DNA of 64,000 bases from Thiofaba sp039822285. Its GTDB lineage: Bacteria > Pseudomonadota > Gammaproteobacteria > Halothiobacillales > Halothiobacillaceae. Shown piece after piece: positions 35,271-43,946 of the stretch. The notes below the pieces were generated by a model. The model was not told where the DNA came from. It ran no database searches and was given only the letters and a program-made list of their open reading frames with translations. The DNA is taken from NCBI RefSeq assembly GCF_039822285.1, contig NZ_JBAJEY010000001.1, forward strand, positions 434,001 through 498,000, read 5' to 3'. The position numbers and the translations under genes are program-made. Each line of letters begins with the position of its first letter. The first letter of the stretch is position 1.

Positions 35271-37040
35271 ATGCGCTTGTTATCCCTTGCCATCGTGCTC
35301 ATGCTCGCCCTTTCGGGCTGCGCCGAGCTGGACATCCGCGAGGATAAGGCCGAGGCACAGTCCGGACCGGGTGCGACGCCGAACGACCTGCCGAGTCACG
35401 AGGACCTCTACCGTCTTGCTGCCCAGGAGCCTGCACCCGCAACCCAGGCCCCGCGCGGCGACCCCGCCCCCGACTATGGACTGTGGACCCGCCTGGCGCG
35501 CGACTTCACCATGTACTCCATGGTGCACGACCGCATCGACCGGGAGATGTTCGGCTACCTCAGCCGGCTGGACCAGCTGCAGACCATCACCCAGCGCGCG
35601 GAACCCTACCTGTTCTTCATCGTCGAGCAGCTGCGCGAGCGCGGCATGCCGATGGAGCTCGCCCTGCTGCCGATCGTCGAAAGCGCCTACCAGCCGCAGG
35701 CCACCTCGCGCTCCCAGGCCGCCGGCTTGTGGCAGTTCATCCCCAGCACCGGCCAGCATTTCGGCCTGAAGCAGAACTGGTGGTACGACGGCCGCCGCGA
35801 TGTACACGCCTCCACCCAGGCCGCACTGGACTACCTCCAGCGCCTGAATGACATGTTCGAGGGCGACTGGACCCTCGCCCTCGCCGCCTACAACGCCGGC
35901 GAAGGCACCGTCAGCCGGGCCATCGAACGCGCCGCGTCCAAAGGCGAGCCTACGGATTACTGGTCGCTCGACCTGCCGGAGGAGACCAAGGCCTACGTCC
36001 CCCGCCTGATCGCCCTCAGCCGCCTGTTCCACGACCCGCACGTGTACGGACTGATCCCGCACAAGGTCGAGGATGCCCCCTTCCTCGCCCGCATCGAACT
36101 GGACCGCCCGCTGGACCTGTCCAAGGTCGCCAATGCCATGGACATGAGCGTGGATGAACTGTACCGCCTCAACCCCGGCTTCAAGCGCGGGGTGAACGGC
36201 AATGGCAAGGAAACCGTGGCCCTGCTTCTGCCGCAGGACAAGGCCCACCGGCTGAAGACCATGGACATGAAAGAGCTGTATGCCGTCCTGCCCAGGCAGC
36301 GCCAGATCAAGGCGGCCCGTGACGAGAGCGCGGCCAGCTTCGCCCGCCGTTTTGGTGTGAGCCTCGCCACCCTGCGCGACATGAACCCCCTGCTGCGTGA
36401 CAAGGTCACACGCGGCCAGACCGTATTGCTCCCCGAAAGGCCCTCCGAGCGTATCGAACTGGCCGAGGCCAAACCGGCCGCTTCAGCGGCTCCCGGCAAG
36501 GCCATCAATCACGCGGTCTCACCTGGCGAAAACCTCTACCAGATCTCGCGCCAGCACGGGGTGGATACGCAGACCCTCGCCTCGTGGAATGGCCTGAAGC
36601 CGGACACCACGCTCAAGGCAGGACAGAAGCTGGTCATCTACACCGATCCGTCGTGGACCCGACGGCCACACCCCGCAGGGGCTTCCGGCATGGAAGCCGG
36701 AAGGGTCGGAGGGGAGGGATCAGCGGATCGGGGATCGCCGAAGGCGCTACGTGAAGCTGGCGAAGCCCGCGCGCAGGGTGCGGACGGCCTCCGCGAGGCC
36801 AAGATCGCGGAAGGACGCCCGACGAGCACGCCGAGCGCCACCGCCAAGGCGCCTGCCGGGGAAGCGCGCAAGACCACCTACACCGTGCAGAAAGGGGACA
36901 CCCTGTTCAGCATCGCCAGACGCTTCAAGGTGGAGGTGGCGCAGCTGCGCCAGTGGAACAAGCTGGACGAGAAGGGCGAGCTCAAGCCCGGCCAGACCAT
37001 CGTCGTCGTACTCGCCGAAGCGCCGTCGAAAGCCTCCTGA
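35271..37040 (+). CDS. mltD: Lytic transglycosylase MltD-like lipoprotein with LysM domains
   Basis: A 589-residue outer-membrane lipoprotein. The signal peptide ends in the lipobox LSGC (Cys about residue 17). The SLT domain carries the catalytic Glu in PIVESAYQPQATSRSQAAGLWQF near residue 140 and ALAAYNAGEGTVSRAI near 205. A degenerate LysM lies near 345-388, one clear LysM near 423-468 and a last one near 539-585. The linker between the last two (~residues 470-535) is rich in Gly, Ala and Arg and contains a palindromic stretch. It cleaves peptidoglycan glycan strands without hydrolysis. Confidence 0.94.
   Translation: MRLLSLAIVLMLALSGCAELDIREDKAEAQSGPGATPNDLPSHEDLYRLAAQEPAPATQAPRGDPAPDYGLWTRLARDFTMYSMVHDRIDREMFGYLSRLDQLQTITQRAEPYLFFIVEQLRERGMPMELALLPIVESAYQPQATSRSQAAGLWQFIPSTGQHFGLKQNWWYDGRRDVHASTQAALDYLQRLNDMFEGDWTLALAAYNAGEGTVSRAIERAASKGEPTDYWSLDLPEETKAYVPRLIALSRLFHDPHVYGLIPHKVEDAPFLARIELDRPLDLSKVANAMDMSVDELYRLNPGFKRGVNGNGKETVALLLPQDKAHRLKTMDMKELYAVLPRQRQIKAARDESAASFARRFGVSLATLRDMNPLLRDKVTRGQTVLLPERPSERIELAEAKPAASAAPGKAINHAVSPGENLYQISRQHGVDTQTLASWNGLKPDTTLKAGQKLVIYTDPSWTRRPHPAGASGMEAGRVGGEGSADRGSPKALREAGEARAQGADGLREAKIAEGRPTSTPSATAKAPAGEARKTTYTVQKGDTLFSIARRFKVEVAQLRQWNKLDEKGELKPGQTIVVVLAEAPSKAS
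36682..36703. repeat. Palindrome in the mltD linker
   Basis: CTTCCGGC and GCCGGAAG form a perfect 8-bp inverted repeat with a 6-base loop, inside the coding region for the last LysM linker. A nearby sequence, GAAGCTGGCGAAGC (about 36752-36765), is the exact reverse complement of a sequence at 56435-56450. Both suggest that repeat DNA helped to build this non-conserved linker. Confidence 0.5.
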
Positions 37041-37105
37041 TGGCGGGGGCAGGGGTAGCCCCTGGCTGTGGGCAGGTTCCATCCTCCCTCCGGAAATGAA
37101 GGCAC

Positions 37106-37160
37106 TGTAGGAGGCCCGCCCCGGGCCGATGCGCATCATCGCGGGCGGGGACCGCTCACC
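37106..37160. repeat. REP-like palindromic repeat copy 2
   Basis: Begins TGTAGGAGGCCCGCCCCGGG and continues into CATCATCGCGGGCGGGGACC, an imperfect inverted half. It lies in the convergent gap between mltD and parE. The opening matches copies at 3058, 43872 and 43947. Confidence 0.7.
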
Positions 37161-37214
37161 CAGAGGCCAAGCTACCCGTGGCGGTGAAGAAATACGGGGG
37201 GATGCAGACTTGCC

Positions 37215-39107
37215 TCAGACCACCACATCCGCCAGATGACCCTTGCTCTCCAGCCAGGCGCGCCGGTCGGCGGCACGCCGCTTGGCCAGCAGCATGTCGA
37301 GCATGAGGCGCGCCTCCTCCGCCTGATCAAGGGTCAGGCGCACCAGGCGGCGGGTCTCCGGGGCGATGGTCGATTCGCGCAGTTGCATCGGGTTCATCTC
37401 ACCCAAGCCCTTGAAGCGGGTCACGCTTATCTTGCCCACCTTCTCCGCCTTCAGGCGGTCGAGGATGCCGTCGCGCTCCTGCTCGTCCAGGGCGTAGAAC
37501 ACCTGCTTGCCGGCATCGATGCGGAACAGCGGCGGCATGGCCACGTACACGTGTCCGGCCTCGACCAGGCTTGGGAAATGGCGCACGAACAGGGCGCACA
37601 GCAGGGTGGCGATGTGCTGGCCGTCGGAGTCGGCGTCCGCCAGCACGCACACCTTGCCGTAGCGTAGCCCCGACAGATCGGGGTTGCCCGGCTCGATGCC
37701 GAGCGCCACCGCGATGTCGTGCACCTCTTGGGAGGCGAGCACCTGCTCCGGGTCGGTCTCCCAGGTATTCAGGATCTTGCCGCGCAGGGGCAGGATGGCC
37801 TGGAAGTCCCGATCGCGCGCCTGCTTGGCCGAGCCGCCGGCGGAGTCGCCCTCGACCAGAAACAACTCGGTGCGGGAAAGGTCGGTAGACAGGCAGTCCG
37901 CCAGTTTGCCCGGCAGCGCGGGGCCCTGGGTGACGCGCTTGCGTACCACCTTCTTCTCCTCGCGCAGGCGGCGCTGGGCCTTCTGGATGGCAAGCTGCGC
38001 GATCTGCTCGCCCACCTCCGGCTGCTGGTTGAGCCACAGGCTGAAGGCATCCTTGAGCACACCCGAGACGAAGGCCGCACTCTCACGCGAGGAGAGGCGC
38101 TCCTTGGTCTGGCCGGCGAACTGCGGCTCGCGCATCTTCAAGGAGAGCACGAAGGTCACATCCTGCCAGACGTCCTCCGGCGCAAGCTTAAGCCCACGCG
38201 GCAGCAGGTTGCGGAACTCGCAGAACTCGCGCAGGGCCTCGGTCAGCCCCAGGCGCAGGCCGTTGACGTGGGTGCCGCCCTGCGGGGTGGGAATGAGGTT
38301 GACGTAGCTCTCCTGGATGGCCTCACCGCCCTCGGCCAGCCAGGCCAGAGCCCAATCCACCGCCTCGCGCTCGCCCGCCAGGCTGCCCGTGAAGGCCGCC
38401 ATCGGCAGGATCGGCTGACCGGCCAAGGCCTCCAGCAGGTAGTCGCGCAGCCCATCCGCGTAGCACCACTCCTCCTTCGTCCCCTCCCCCTCGTCGATGA
38501 ACGTGACTTTAAGGCCGGGGCACAACACCGCCTTGGCACGCAACAGCTGGCGCAGGCGGCCCACCTGGAACTTCGGCGTGTCGAAATACCTTGGTTCCGG
38601 CCAGAAACGCACCAAGGTGCCGGTGCGGTTCCTGCCCACCGTGCCCATGACGTGCAGGTCCTCGACCTTGGCGCCATGCTCGAAGGCCATGGCGTGTTCC
38701 TTGCCGTCCCGCCAGACGGTGACCTCCAGCCGGCGCGAAAGCGCGTTGACCACCGACACCCCCACCCCGTGCAGGCCACCGGAGTAGCCGTAGGCCTTCT
38801 CGGAGAACTTGCCGCCCGCATGCAGCTTGGTGAGGATCACCTCCACCCCCGGGATGCCCTGTTCGGGGTGGATGTCGACCGGCATGCCACGCCCGTCGTC
38901 GACCACCGAGACCGAACCATCGCCGTGCAGGGTCACCTCGATCCGCTTGGCGAAGCCGGCCAGCGCCTCGTCCACGCTGTTGTCGATGACCTCCTGCGCC
39001 AAATGATTCGGGCGGGTGGTGTCGGTATACATGCCAGGACGCTTCTGCACAGGCTCAAGCCCGGTGAGCACCTCGATGGCGGCGGCGTTGTAGGCGTTGT
39101 TGCTCAT
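37215..39107 (-). CDS. parE: DNA topoisomerase IV subunit B
   Basis: A 630-residue ATPase subunit of topoisomerase IV, which decatenates daughter chromosomes with ParC. The GHKL ATPase domain contains EVIDNSVDEALAG (Mg/ATP) near residue 40, DDGRGMPVD near 70 and GGLHGVGVSVVNALS near 110. The TOPRIM domain carries VEGDSAGGSAKQARDRDFQA near 412 and DADSDGQHI near 495. Length and the QAR... TOPRIM variant match ParE rather than GyrB. parC is not in the window. Divergent from cnoX. Confidence 0.96.
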   Translation of the reverse strand: MSNNAYNAAAIEVLTGLEPVQKRPGMYTDTTRPNHLAQEVIDNSVDEALAGFAKRIEVTLHGDGSVSVVDDGRGMPVDIHPEQGIPGVEVILTKLHAGGKFSEKAYGYSGGLHGVGVSVVNALSRRLEVTVWRDGKEHAMAFEHGAKVEDLHVMGTVGRNRTGTLVRFWPEPRYFDTPKFQVGRLRQLLRAKAVLCPGLKVTFIDEGEGTKEEWCYADGLRDYLLEALAGQPILPMAAFTGSLAGEREAVDWALAWLAEGGEAIQESYVNLIPTPQGGTHVNGLRLGLTEALREFCEFRNLLPRGLKLAPEDVWQDVTFVLSLKMREPQFAGQTKERLSSRESAAFVSGVLKDAFSLWLNQQPEVGEQIAQLAIQKAQRRLREEKKVVRKRVTQGPALPGKLADCLSTDLSRTELFLVEGDSAGGSAKQARDRDFQAILPLRGKILNTWETDPEQVLASQEVHDIAVALGIEPGNPDLSGLRYGKVCVLADADSDGQHIATLLCALFVRHFPSLVEAGHVYVAMPPLFRIDAGKQVFYALDEQERDGILDRLKAEKVGKISVTRFKGLGEMNPMQLRESTIAPETRRLVRLTLDQAEEARLMLDMLLAKRRAADRRAWLESKGHLADVVV

Positions 39108-39200
39108 GCTGGTCGCTTGAATCCCCGATGGACGCCCCCATTCTAACGGCAGCCTGTAAGATAGGGCTCACCGTTTTTGGAACCGATTCGAGATCACACG

Positions 39201-40058
39201 ATGAGTAGCTTCGTCTTTGACGTCACCGAACAGGACTTTGCCGAGAAGGTCATCCAGGCCTCACACGAGCGCCCCGTACTGGTCGATTTCTGGGCAGCGT
39301 GGTGCCAGCCCTGCCAGATCCTCAAGCCGCTGCTCAAGCGCGTGGTGGAGGGCTATAACGGCGAGGTGCACCTGGCCTATGTCGACACCGACCAGGAGCA
39401 GATGCTGGCCGCCCAGTTCGGCATCCGCAGCCTGCCGACCGTGATGCTGTTCAAGGACGGCCGCGCCATCGACCAGTTCATGGGCGCGCAACCGGAGGGC
39501 GCAATCCGCAAACTCATCGACAAGCACATCGTGCGCGAGTCTGACCTGCTGCTGAAACAGGCCATGGGCTTCTTGGAGCAGGGTGAAGAGGAGGCCGCGG
39601 TGGAGATGCTCAAGCAGGCGAACCGCATCGACCCGAAGAACACCGCCGTGCTGTTCGCCCTCGCCCGCTTCGCCGCCCACTCCGGCAACTTCGACGAAGC
39701 CCTGGCCATCTTGGAGGCCATCCCGGACGAGGCCCCCGAGGCGGGCATGGCACGCGAGCTGAAGGCGCAGATCGGCTTCGCCCGCCAGGCCAAGGAGGCC
39801 GGTGACATGGGCGAGCTTTTGGGGCGCATCAGCCACGACCCCGCCGACCTCGAAGCCCGCCAGAAGCTCGCCACCGTGCTGATCGGCCAGGGCCAGCACG
39901 AGGCGGCGATGGAGCAGTTTCTCGAGATCATGAAGCGCGACCGCGCCTTCGGCGACGACGCCGGGCGCAAGGGGCTCTTGCAGCTGTTCGAGATGCTCGG
40001 CAACGAGCACCCTCTGGTTTCGACCTACCGCCGCAGGATGTTCAGCCTGATGCACTAA
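39201..40058 (+). CDS. cnoX: Thioredoxin-TPR co-chaperone CnoX/YbbN
   Basis: A 285-residue cytosolic protein. The N-terminal thioredoxin domain has a complete WCQPC active site near residue 36 and the cis-Pro strand SLPTVMLFKDG. The C-terminal half is a TPR-like helical repeat domain (residues ~120-285). E. coli CnoX, a chlorine-activated holdase, lacks the first cysteine; the full CxxC here implies redox activity as in other bacterial homologues. Divergent from parE and followed by a strong hairpin terminator. Confidence 0.93.
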   Translation: MSSFVFDVTEQDFAEKVIQASHERPVLVDFWAAWCQPCQILKPLLKRVVEGYNGEVHLAYVDTDQEQMLAAQFGIRSLPTVMLFKDGRAIDQFMGAQPEGAIRKLIDKHIVRESDLLLKQAMGFLEQGEEEAAVEMLKQANRIDPKNTAVLFALARFAAHSGNFDEALAILEAIPDEAPEAGMARELKAQIGFARQAKEAGDMGELLGRISHDPADLEARQKLATVLIGQGQHEAAMEQFLEIMKRDRAFGDDAGRKGLLQLFEMLGNEHPLVSTYRRRMFSLMH

Positions 40059-40063
40059 CAGCC

Positions 40064-40082
40064 GTTGAAAAAGGCTTTCAAC
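40064..40082. repeat. GTTGAAA/TTTCAAC hairpin after cnoX
   Basis: GTTGAAA and TTTCAAC form a perfect 7-bp stem with a 5-base loop six bases after the cnoX stop. Its left side with the preceding GCC and the following CCTGCCAAGG matches the hairpin at 8511-8531 of the first array in arms and context. Confidence 0.55.
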
Positions 40083-40111
40083 ATCCTGCCAAGGCAAGCC
40101 CGCACCGCCTA

Positions 40112-40141
40112 CCAGACACCCGCCGCCCGGCGGGTGTCTGG
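40112..40141. terminator. Strong bidirectional terminator hairpin
   Basis: CCAGACACCCGCC and GGCGGGTGTCTGG form a perfect 13-bp G/C-rich stem with a 4-base loop, between the convergent cnoX and P-type ATPase genes. Short pyrimidine runs but no long T-tract follow. It ends four bases before the ATPase stop codon and probably serves both strands. Confidence 0.75.
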
Positions 40142-40144
40142 CTT

Positions 40145-42832
40145 TCAGGCTCCGCGCGGCGATGCAGCGCGCCGCTCCCACCATCGTCTGCCCCTCACCT
40201 CCAGCTCGACCACGAGCATCACCCCGATGGCAACCAGCATCATCCAGCCCCAGGTGACCGCTGGAAGTGGCGCCGTGCCAAGCAGGGCATGCATGAACGG
40301 GGCATAGGTGACCAGCAGCTGCAGGAGGATCAGCGGGCCGATCACGTACCAGATCACCGGGTTGCCGAACAGTCCTTCGCGGTTGAGCACCGGGGCATTC
40401 AGGTAGCGCGCGTTGAGGAGATAGAAGCATTCGATCAGGACGATGGTGTTGAGTGCCGCGGTGCGCGCGGCCTCGAGGCTTCCTCCTTGGTCGAGCAGCA
40501 GGTTGAACATGCCATACCCCCCCAGCACCATCAGGCTGCCGACCAGGACGATGCGCCACAACACCCCCCCGCCGACCAGGAGGGCCCGCGGGGACCGAGG
40601 AGGACGCCGCATGACATCCGCCTCGGGCCTCTCGAAGGCGAGGGCAAGGGCAAGGTTGACCGTCGTCACCATGTTGATCCAAAGGATCTGCACCGGCGTA
40701 ATCGGCGCGACCCCGCCCAGCAGGAGGGCAGCGAGCATGATCATCGCCTCGCCCGCATCCGAGGGCAGGATATAGAGGATGGTCTTGCGCAGGTTGTCGT
40801 ACACCCCCCGCCCCTCGCGCACTGCCTTGGCGATGGTGGCGAAGTTGTCGTCCGCCAGCACGATCACCGAGGCCTCGCGCGCCACCTCCGACCCGGTCTT
40901 GCCCATGGCGATACCGACCTGCGCCCCCTTGAGCGCCGGGGCGTCGTTCACCCCGTCGCCGGTCATGGCCACCACCTCGCCGGCCTGTTGCAGGGCAGAG
41001 AGGAGGGTCAGCTTCTGCTCGGGCGTGGTACGGGCAAAGACGTCCGCCTCGCGCACCCGCTGGGCCAGTTCGTTGGGCGCCAGCCTCTCCAGTTCCTCGC
41101 CGGTCAGGACGGCCTGCCCGTCGCCGATGCCGAGCTGGCGGGCGATGGCCGCGGCCGTGACCGCATGGTCGCCGGTGATCATCTTCACCCGGATGCCCGC
41201 CTGCTGGCAGGCCGCCACGGCCTCGGGCACGCCCTCGCGCGGCGGATCGATGAAGCCGACCACCCCCTGCCACTCCAGCCCGCCGGAAAGATCCTCGGCG
41301 ACGAGCTCATGGCCCGCCAGCGGCTTGCGCGCGAAGGCGATCAGGCGCAAGCCCTCGCCGGCGAGCCGGTCCAGCTCCGCCTCGATACCCGGCGGAACCT
41401 CCTTCAGACGGGCCAGGATGACCTCGGGCGCGCCCTTGATGAAGGCGACCCTGCCTTCCTCGGGGTCGCGATGGAGTGTGGCCATGTAGCGCAGGCGCGC
41501 GTCGAAGGGAAGAAGCTCGAGGCGCGGCCAGCGCGCGCGCTCAAGCTCCGGGTCGAGGCCGAACTTGCGCGCCAGCACCAGGAGTGCGCCTTCCAGCGGG
41601 TCCCCCAGGACGTACCAGCGCCGATCACCGTCGCGGACCAGCTCGGCATCATTGCAGAGCATGGCCGCATGCAGGAGCGCCTCCACATCCGGGTGACCAT
41701 CCCGCTCGATGGGAACACCATCCCGCAGGACGCGGCCGTGGGGGTCGTAGCCTGCACCTTCGACCGTGTACTCGCCCTGCGGGGTCAAGACATGCACGGC
41801 CGTGAGGACGTTGCAGGTCAGGGTACCGGTCTTGTCGGTGCAGATGGTGGTCACCGCACCAAGCGCCTCGACCGCCGGCAGGCGGCGCACAATGGCGTTG
41901 CGCCTGGCCATACGCTGCACGCCGATGGCGAGGGCGATGGTCAGCACAGCCGGCAGGCCCTCAGGGATTGCGGCCACCGCCATGCCGACTGCGATCAGGA
42001 AGGTGTCGGCCCAAGGCAGCCCCTGCCAGGCCACGCCGATCACAAAGGCCAGCAGCGCGAGGGCCAAGATGATCAGACTAAGATCCCTGGACAGCCGCTC
42101 CAGGTGCCGAAGGAGTGGCGTGGTCAGCTGGGGAACCGTCTTGAGCAGGGCACTGATGCGGCCAAGCTCGGTGTGCACCCCGGTGGCCACAACCACGCCC
42201 ATCCCCTGCCCCTGGGTCACCAGGGTTCCGGCGAAGCCCATGCTGCTGCGCTCGGCCACCCTGGCCCCGACGGCCACCGGAACCGTGCCCTTCTCCGCAG
42301 GCACGGACTCGCCGGTGAGCAGGCTCTCATCGATGGCCAGGCTGTGCGCCCGGATCAGGCGCATGTCCGCCGGCACCTTGTCCCCCGCCTGCAGCAGCAC
42401 GATATCCCCCGGCACCAACCGGCTGGCGTCGATCTGCATCACCCGACCGTTGCGCAGCACCTGGGCATACGGGGTGAGCACCTGGCGCAGGGCCTCCAGC
42501 GCCCGCTCCGCCCTGCCCTCCTGCACCACTCCCAGCAGTGCATTGATGAGGATGACCCCCACGATCACGCCGGTGTCCGTGACATGCCCCAGGAACAGCG
42601 TCACCAGGGCGGCAAGCCAAAGGACATAGATCAAGGGATTGTTCAGCTGGGCGAGGAAGCGTCTCAGGAGGCCCTGCCGGGGGGGACTGGGGAGGACATT
42701 CTCGCCATGGCGGGCCAGCCGCGCTGCGGCCTCCTCCTCGTCCAGGCCATGATCGGCATCGCTCTGCAGTGTTGCCAGGACCACCTCCCACGCAAGGTTG
42801 TGGCAGATATTCCCCTCCCCCCCGGCATGCAT
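40145..42832 (-). CDS. Cation-transporting P-type ATPase (type II, Ca2+-like)
   Basis: An 895-residue ion pump if the ATG at 42832 is used; an ATG at 42868 would overlap the exchanger gene. Features in order: N-terminal cation-ATPase domain (LAWEVVLATLQSDADHGLDEEEAAARLARHG), the LLTGESVP actuator motif near residue 170, the PEGLPA membrane motif near 290, the phosphorylation site CTDKTGTLT near 333, MITGDHAVTA and MTGDGVNDAPALK in the P domain, and C-terminal helices. This is a class IIA/IIC-like pattern. Co-transcription with a CaCA exchanger points to Ca2+ or similar ions. The ion is not proven. Confidence 0.9.
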   Translation of the reverse strand: MHAGGEGNICHNLAWEVVLATLQSDADHGLDEEEAAARLARHGENVLPSPPRQGLLRRFLAQLNNPLIYVLWLAALVTLFLGHVTDTGVIVGVILINALLGVVQEGRAERALEALRQVLTPYAQVLRNGRVMQIDASRLVPGDIVLLQAGDKVPADMRLIRAHSLAIDESLLTGESVPAEKGTVPVAVGARVAERSSMGFAGTLVTQGQGMGVVVATGVHTELGRISALLKTVPQLTTPLLRHLERLSRDLSLIILALALLAFVIGVAWQGLPWADTFLIAVGMAVAAIPEGLPAVLTIALAIGVQRMARRNAIVRRLPAVEALGAVTTICTDKTGTLTCNVLTAVHVLTPQGEYTVEGAGYDPHGRVLRDGVPIERDGHPDVEALLHAAMLCNDAELVRDGDRRWYVLGDPLEGALLVLARKFGLDPELERARWPRLELLPFDARLRYMATLHRDPEEGRVAFIKGAPEVILARLKEVPPGIEAELDRLAGEGLRLIAFARKPLAGHELVAEDLSGGLEWQGVVGFIDPPREGVPEAVAACQQAGIRVKMITGDHAVTAAAIARQLGIGDGQAVLTGEELERLAPNELAQRVREADVFARTTPEQKLTLLSALQQAGEVVAMTGDGVNDAPALKGAQVGIAMGKTGSEVAREASVIVLADDNFATIAKAVREGRGVYDNLRKTILYILPSDAGEAMIMLAALLLGGVAPITPVQILWINMVTTVNLALALAFERPEADVMRRPPRSPRALLVGGGVLWRIVLVGSLMVLGGYGMFNLLLDQGGSLEAARTAALNTIVLIECFYLLNARYLNAPVLNREGLFGNPVIWYVIGPLILLQLLVTYAPFMHALLGTAPLPAVTWGWMMLVAIGVMLVVELEVRGRRWWERRAASPRGA

Positions 42833-42836
42833 GCAC

Positions 42837-43829
42837 TCACTGGGCATAGATGAAGAGGACATAGGCATTCAGCATGTAGAGGGAAAACAGGGTCAGGCTG
42901 ACCCAGCCGACCGTCTTGAACAGGCGCGTCGTGGGCCGGTAGAGCAGACCGACGACGGCCACCCCGGTCATCATCACCGCCGACAGGGCAGAAACCGCAT
43001 GCATCAAGTCGACATGGGAGAACAGCGGCCCCTCGAGAAGGAACAGGTCATCGATGGCAAGGATGGCCAGGTTGAACAGGATGCTCCCGAACAGGTTGCC
43101 GATGGCAAGGTCGAGCGCGCCCAGCCGCAGGGCCGCAACGGTGACCGCGATCTCAGGCAGGGTGGTGACCAGGGCAACGAACAGGGTGCCGACGAAACCG
43201 CGCGCCCAGCCCATCTCGCTGGCGATGCCCTCGGCAATGAAGGGCAAGGTCAGGGCAGCAGCCACCACCACCAGCGCCGCGAGCGTGAAACGGAGGATGG
43301 CACCCCCGAGGGTGATGCCATCCCCCGGAGGCTGGGGTTCGACGTGGTTGTGTCCCTTCTCGTAGAGGAAGACGACGCGCAGGGCGACGAGGTAGAGCAA
43401 CACGATCACCGGCGTATAGACACCGACATGACCGAGGGTGGGCTGCGGACCCTGCTGGGCAAGGAGGATGTTGAAGCCGACCAGCCCCAGCATCATGACC
43501 GCGAAACCCGCGCCGAGGATGTGGCCGTGGCTGACCAGGGTGAAGACCGGAGCCTTGCGATGGAAAAAGTCGAGCAGCACGATCAGGAGCAGGTTCATGA
43601 CCGTGGCGCCGAGGATGTTGCCCACCGCGATGTTGGGGGCATGCGCAAAGCTGACGGCACTGATGCCGGTGAACAGCTCAGGCAGGGAGGTCGCCGTGGC
43701 CACCAAGGCCAGGCCGATCCAGCCGCGGGTCAGGCCGGTCAGTTCGGCGATCCGGTCGCCGTAGCGGGAGAGCTGGTAGCCCGCCACCCCGATCACCAGC
43801 GCGCACAGCCCGAAGGCCAGCCAGATCAT
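42837..43829 (-). CDS. CaCA-family sodium/calcium exchanger-like protein (YrbG type)
   Basis: A 330-residue integral membrane protein starting MIWLAFGLCAL with GGGAGG upstream. The two alpha-repeats are visible: ATATSLPELFTGISAVSF with GNILGATVMNLLL near residues 48-85, and ALVTTLPEIAVTVAALRLGALDLAIGNLFGS near 215-250. Both carry the conserved acidic residue and GN(I/L)(L/F)G. The stop is 4 bases upstream of the P-type ATPase start, giving a two-gene cation-handling operon. Confidence 0.9.
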   Translation of the reverse strand: MIWLAFGLCALVIGVAGYQLSRYGDRIAELTGLTRGWIGLALVATATSLPELFTGISAVSFAHAPNIAVGNILGATVMNLLLIVLLDFFHRKAPVFTLVSHGHILGAGFAVMMLGLVGFNILLAQQGPQPTLGHVGVYTPVIVLLYLVALRVVFLYEKGHNHVEPQPPGDGITLGGAILRFTLAALVVVAAALTLPFIAEGIASEMGWARGFVGTLFVALVTTLPEIAVTVAALRLGALDLAIGNLFGSILFNLAILAIDDLFLLEGPLFSHVDLMHAVSALSAVMMTGVAVVGLLYRPTTRLFKTVGWVSLTLFSLYMLNAYVLFIYAQ

Positions 43830-43871
43830 GTTCGCCTCCCTGGGTTCAACCCATCGGCCCGGATGAAGCGA

Positions 43872-43935
43872 GGTAGGAGGCCCGCCCCCGGGCTGAACAC
43901 CCGGCATTCGATCGCGGCGGGGGCGCCGCTCCCAC
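43872..43935. repeat. REP-like palindromic repeat copy 3
   Basis: GGTAGGAGGCCCGCCCCCGG at the left and GCGGGGGCGCCGCTCCCAC at the right form an inverted pair of the same family as 3058 and 37106. It lies immediately upstream of the exchanger gene, 12 bases before a further copy that is split by the hairpin array. Confidence 0.7.
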
Positions 43936-43946
43936 GCGGCCCCTGC

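Noticed and set aside
36750..36765. Frameshift in mltD at the linker
   Set aside because: The frame is open through the linker into a complete last LysM domain, so the odd composition is an insertion or drift, not a frameshift.
40289..42853. An 854-codon open frame on the plus strand
   Set aside because: Antisense to the P-type ATPase, which carries all family motifs. The opposite frame has no recognisable domain.
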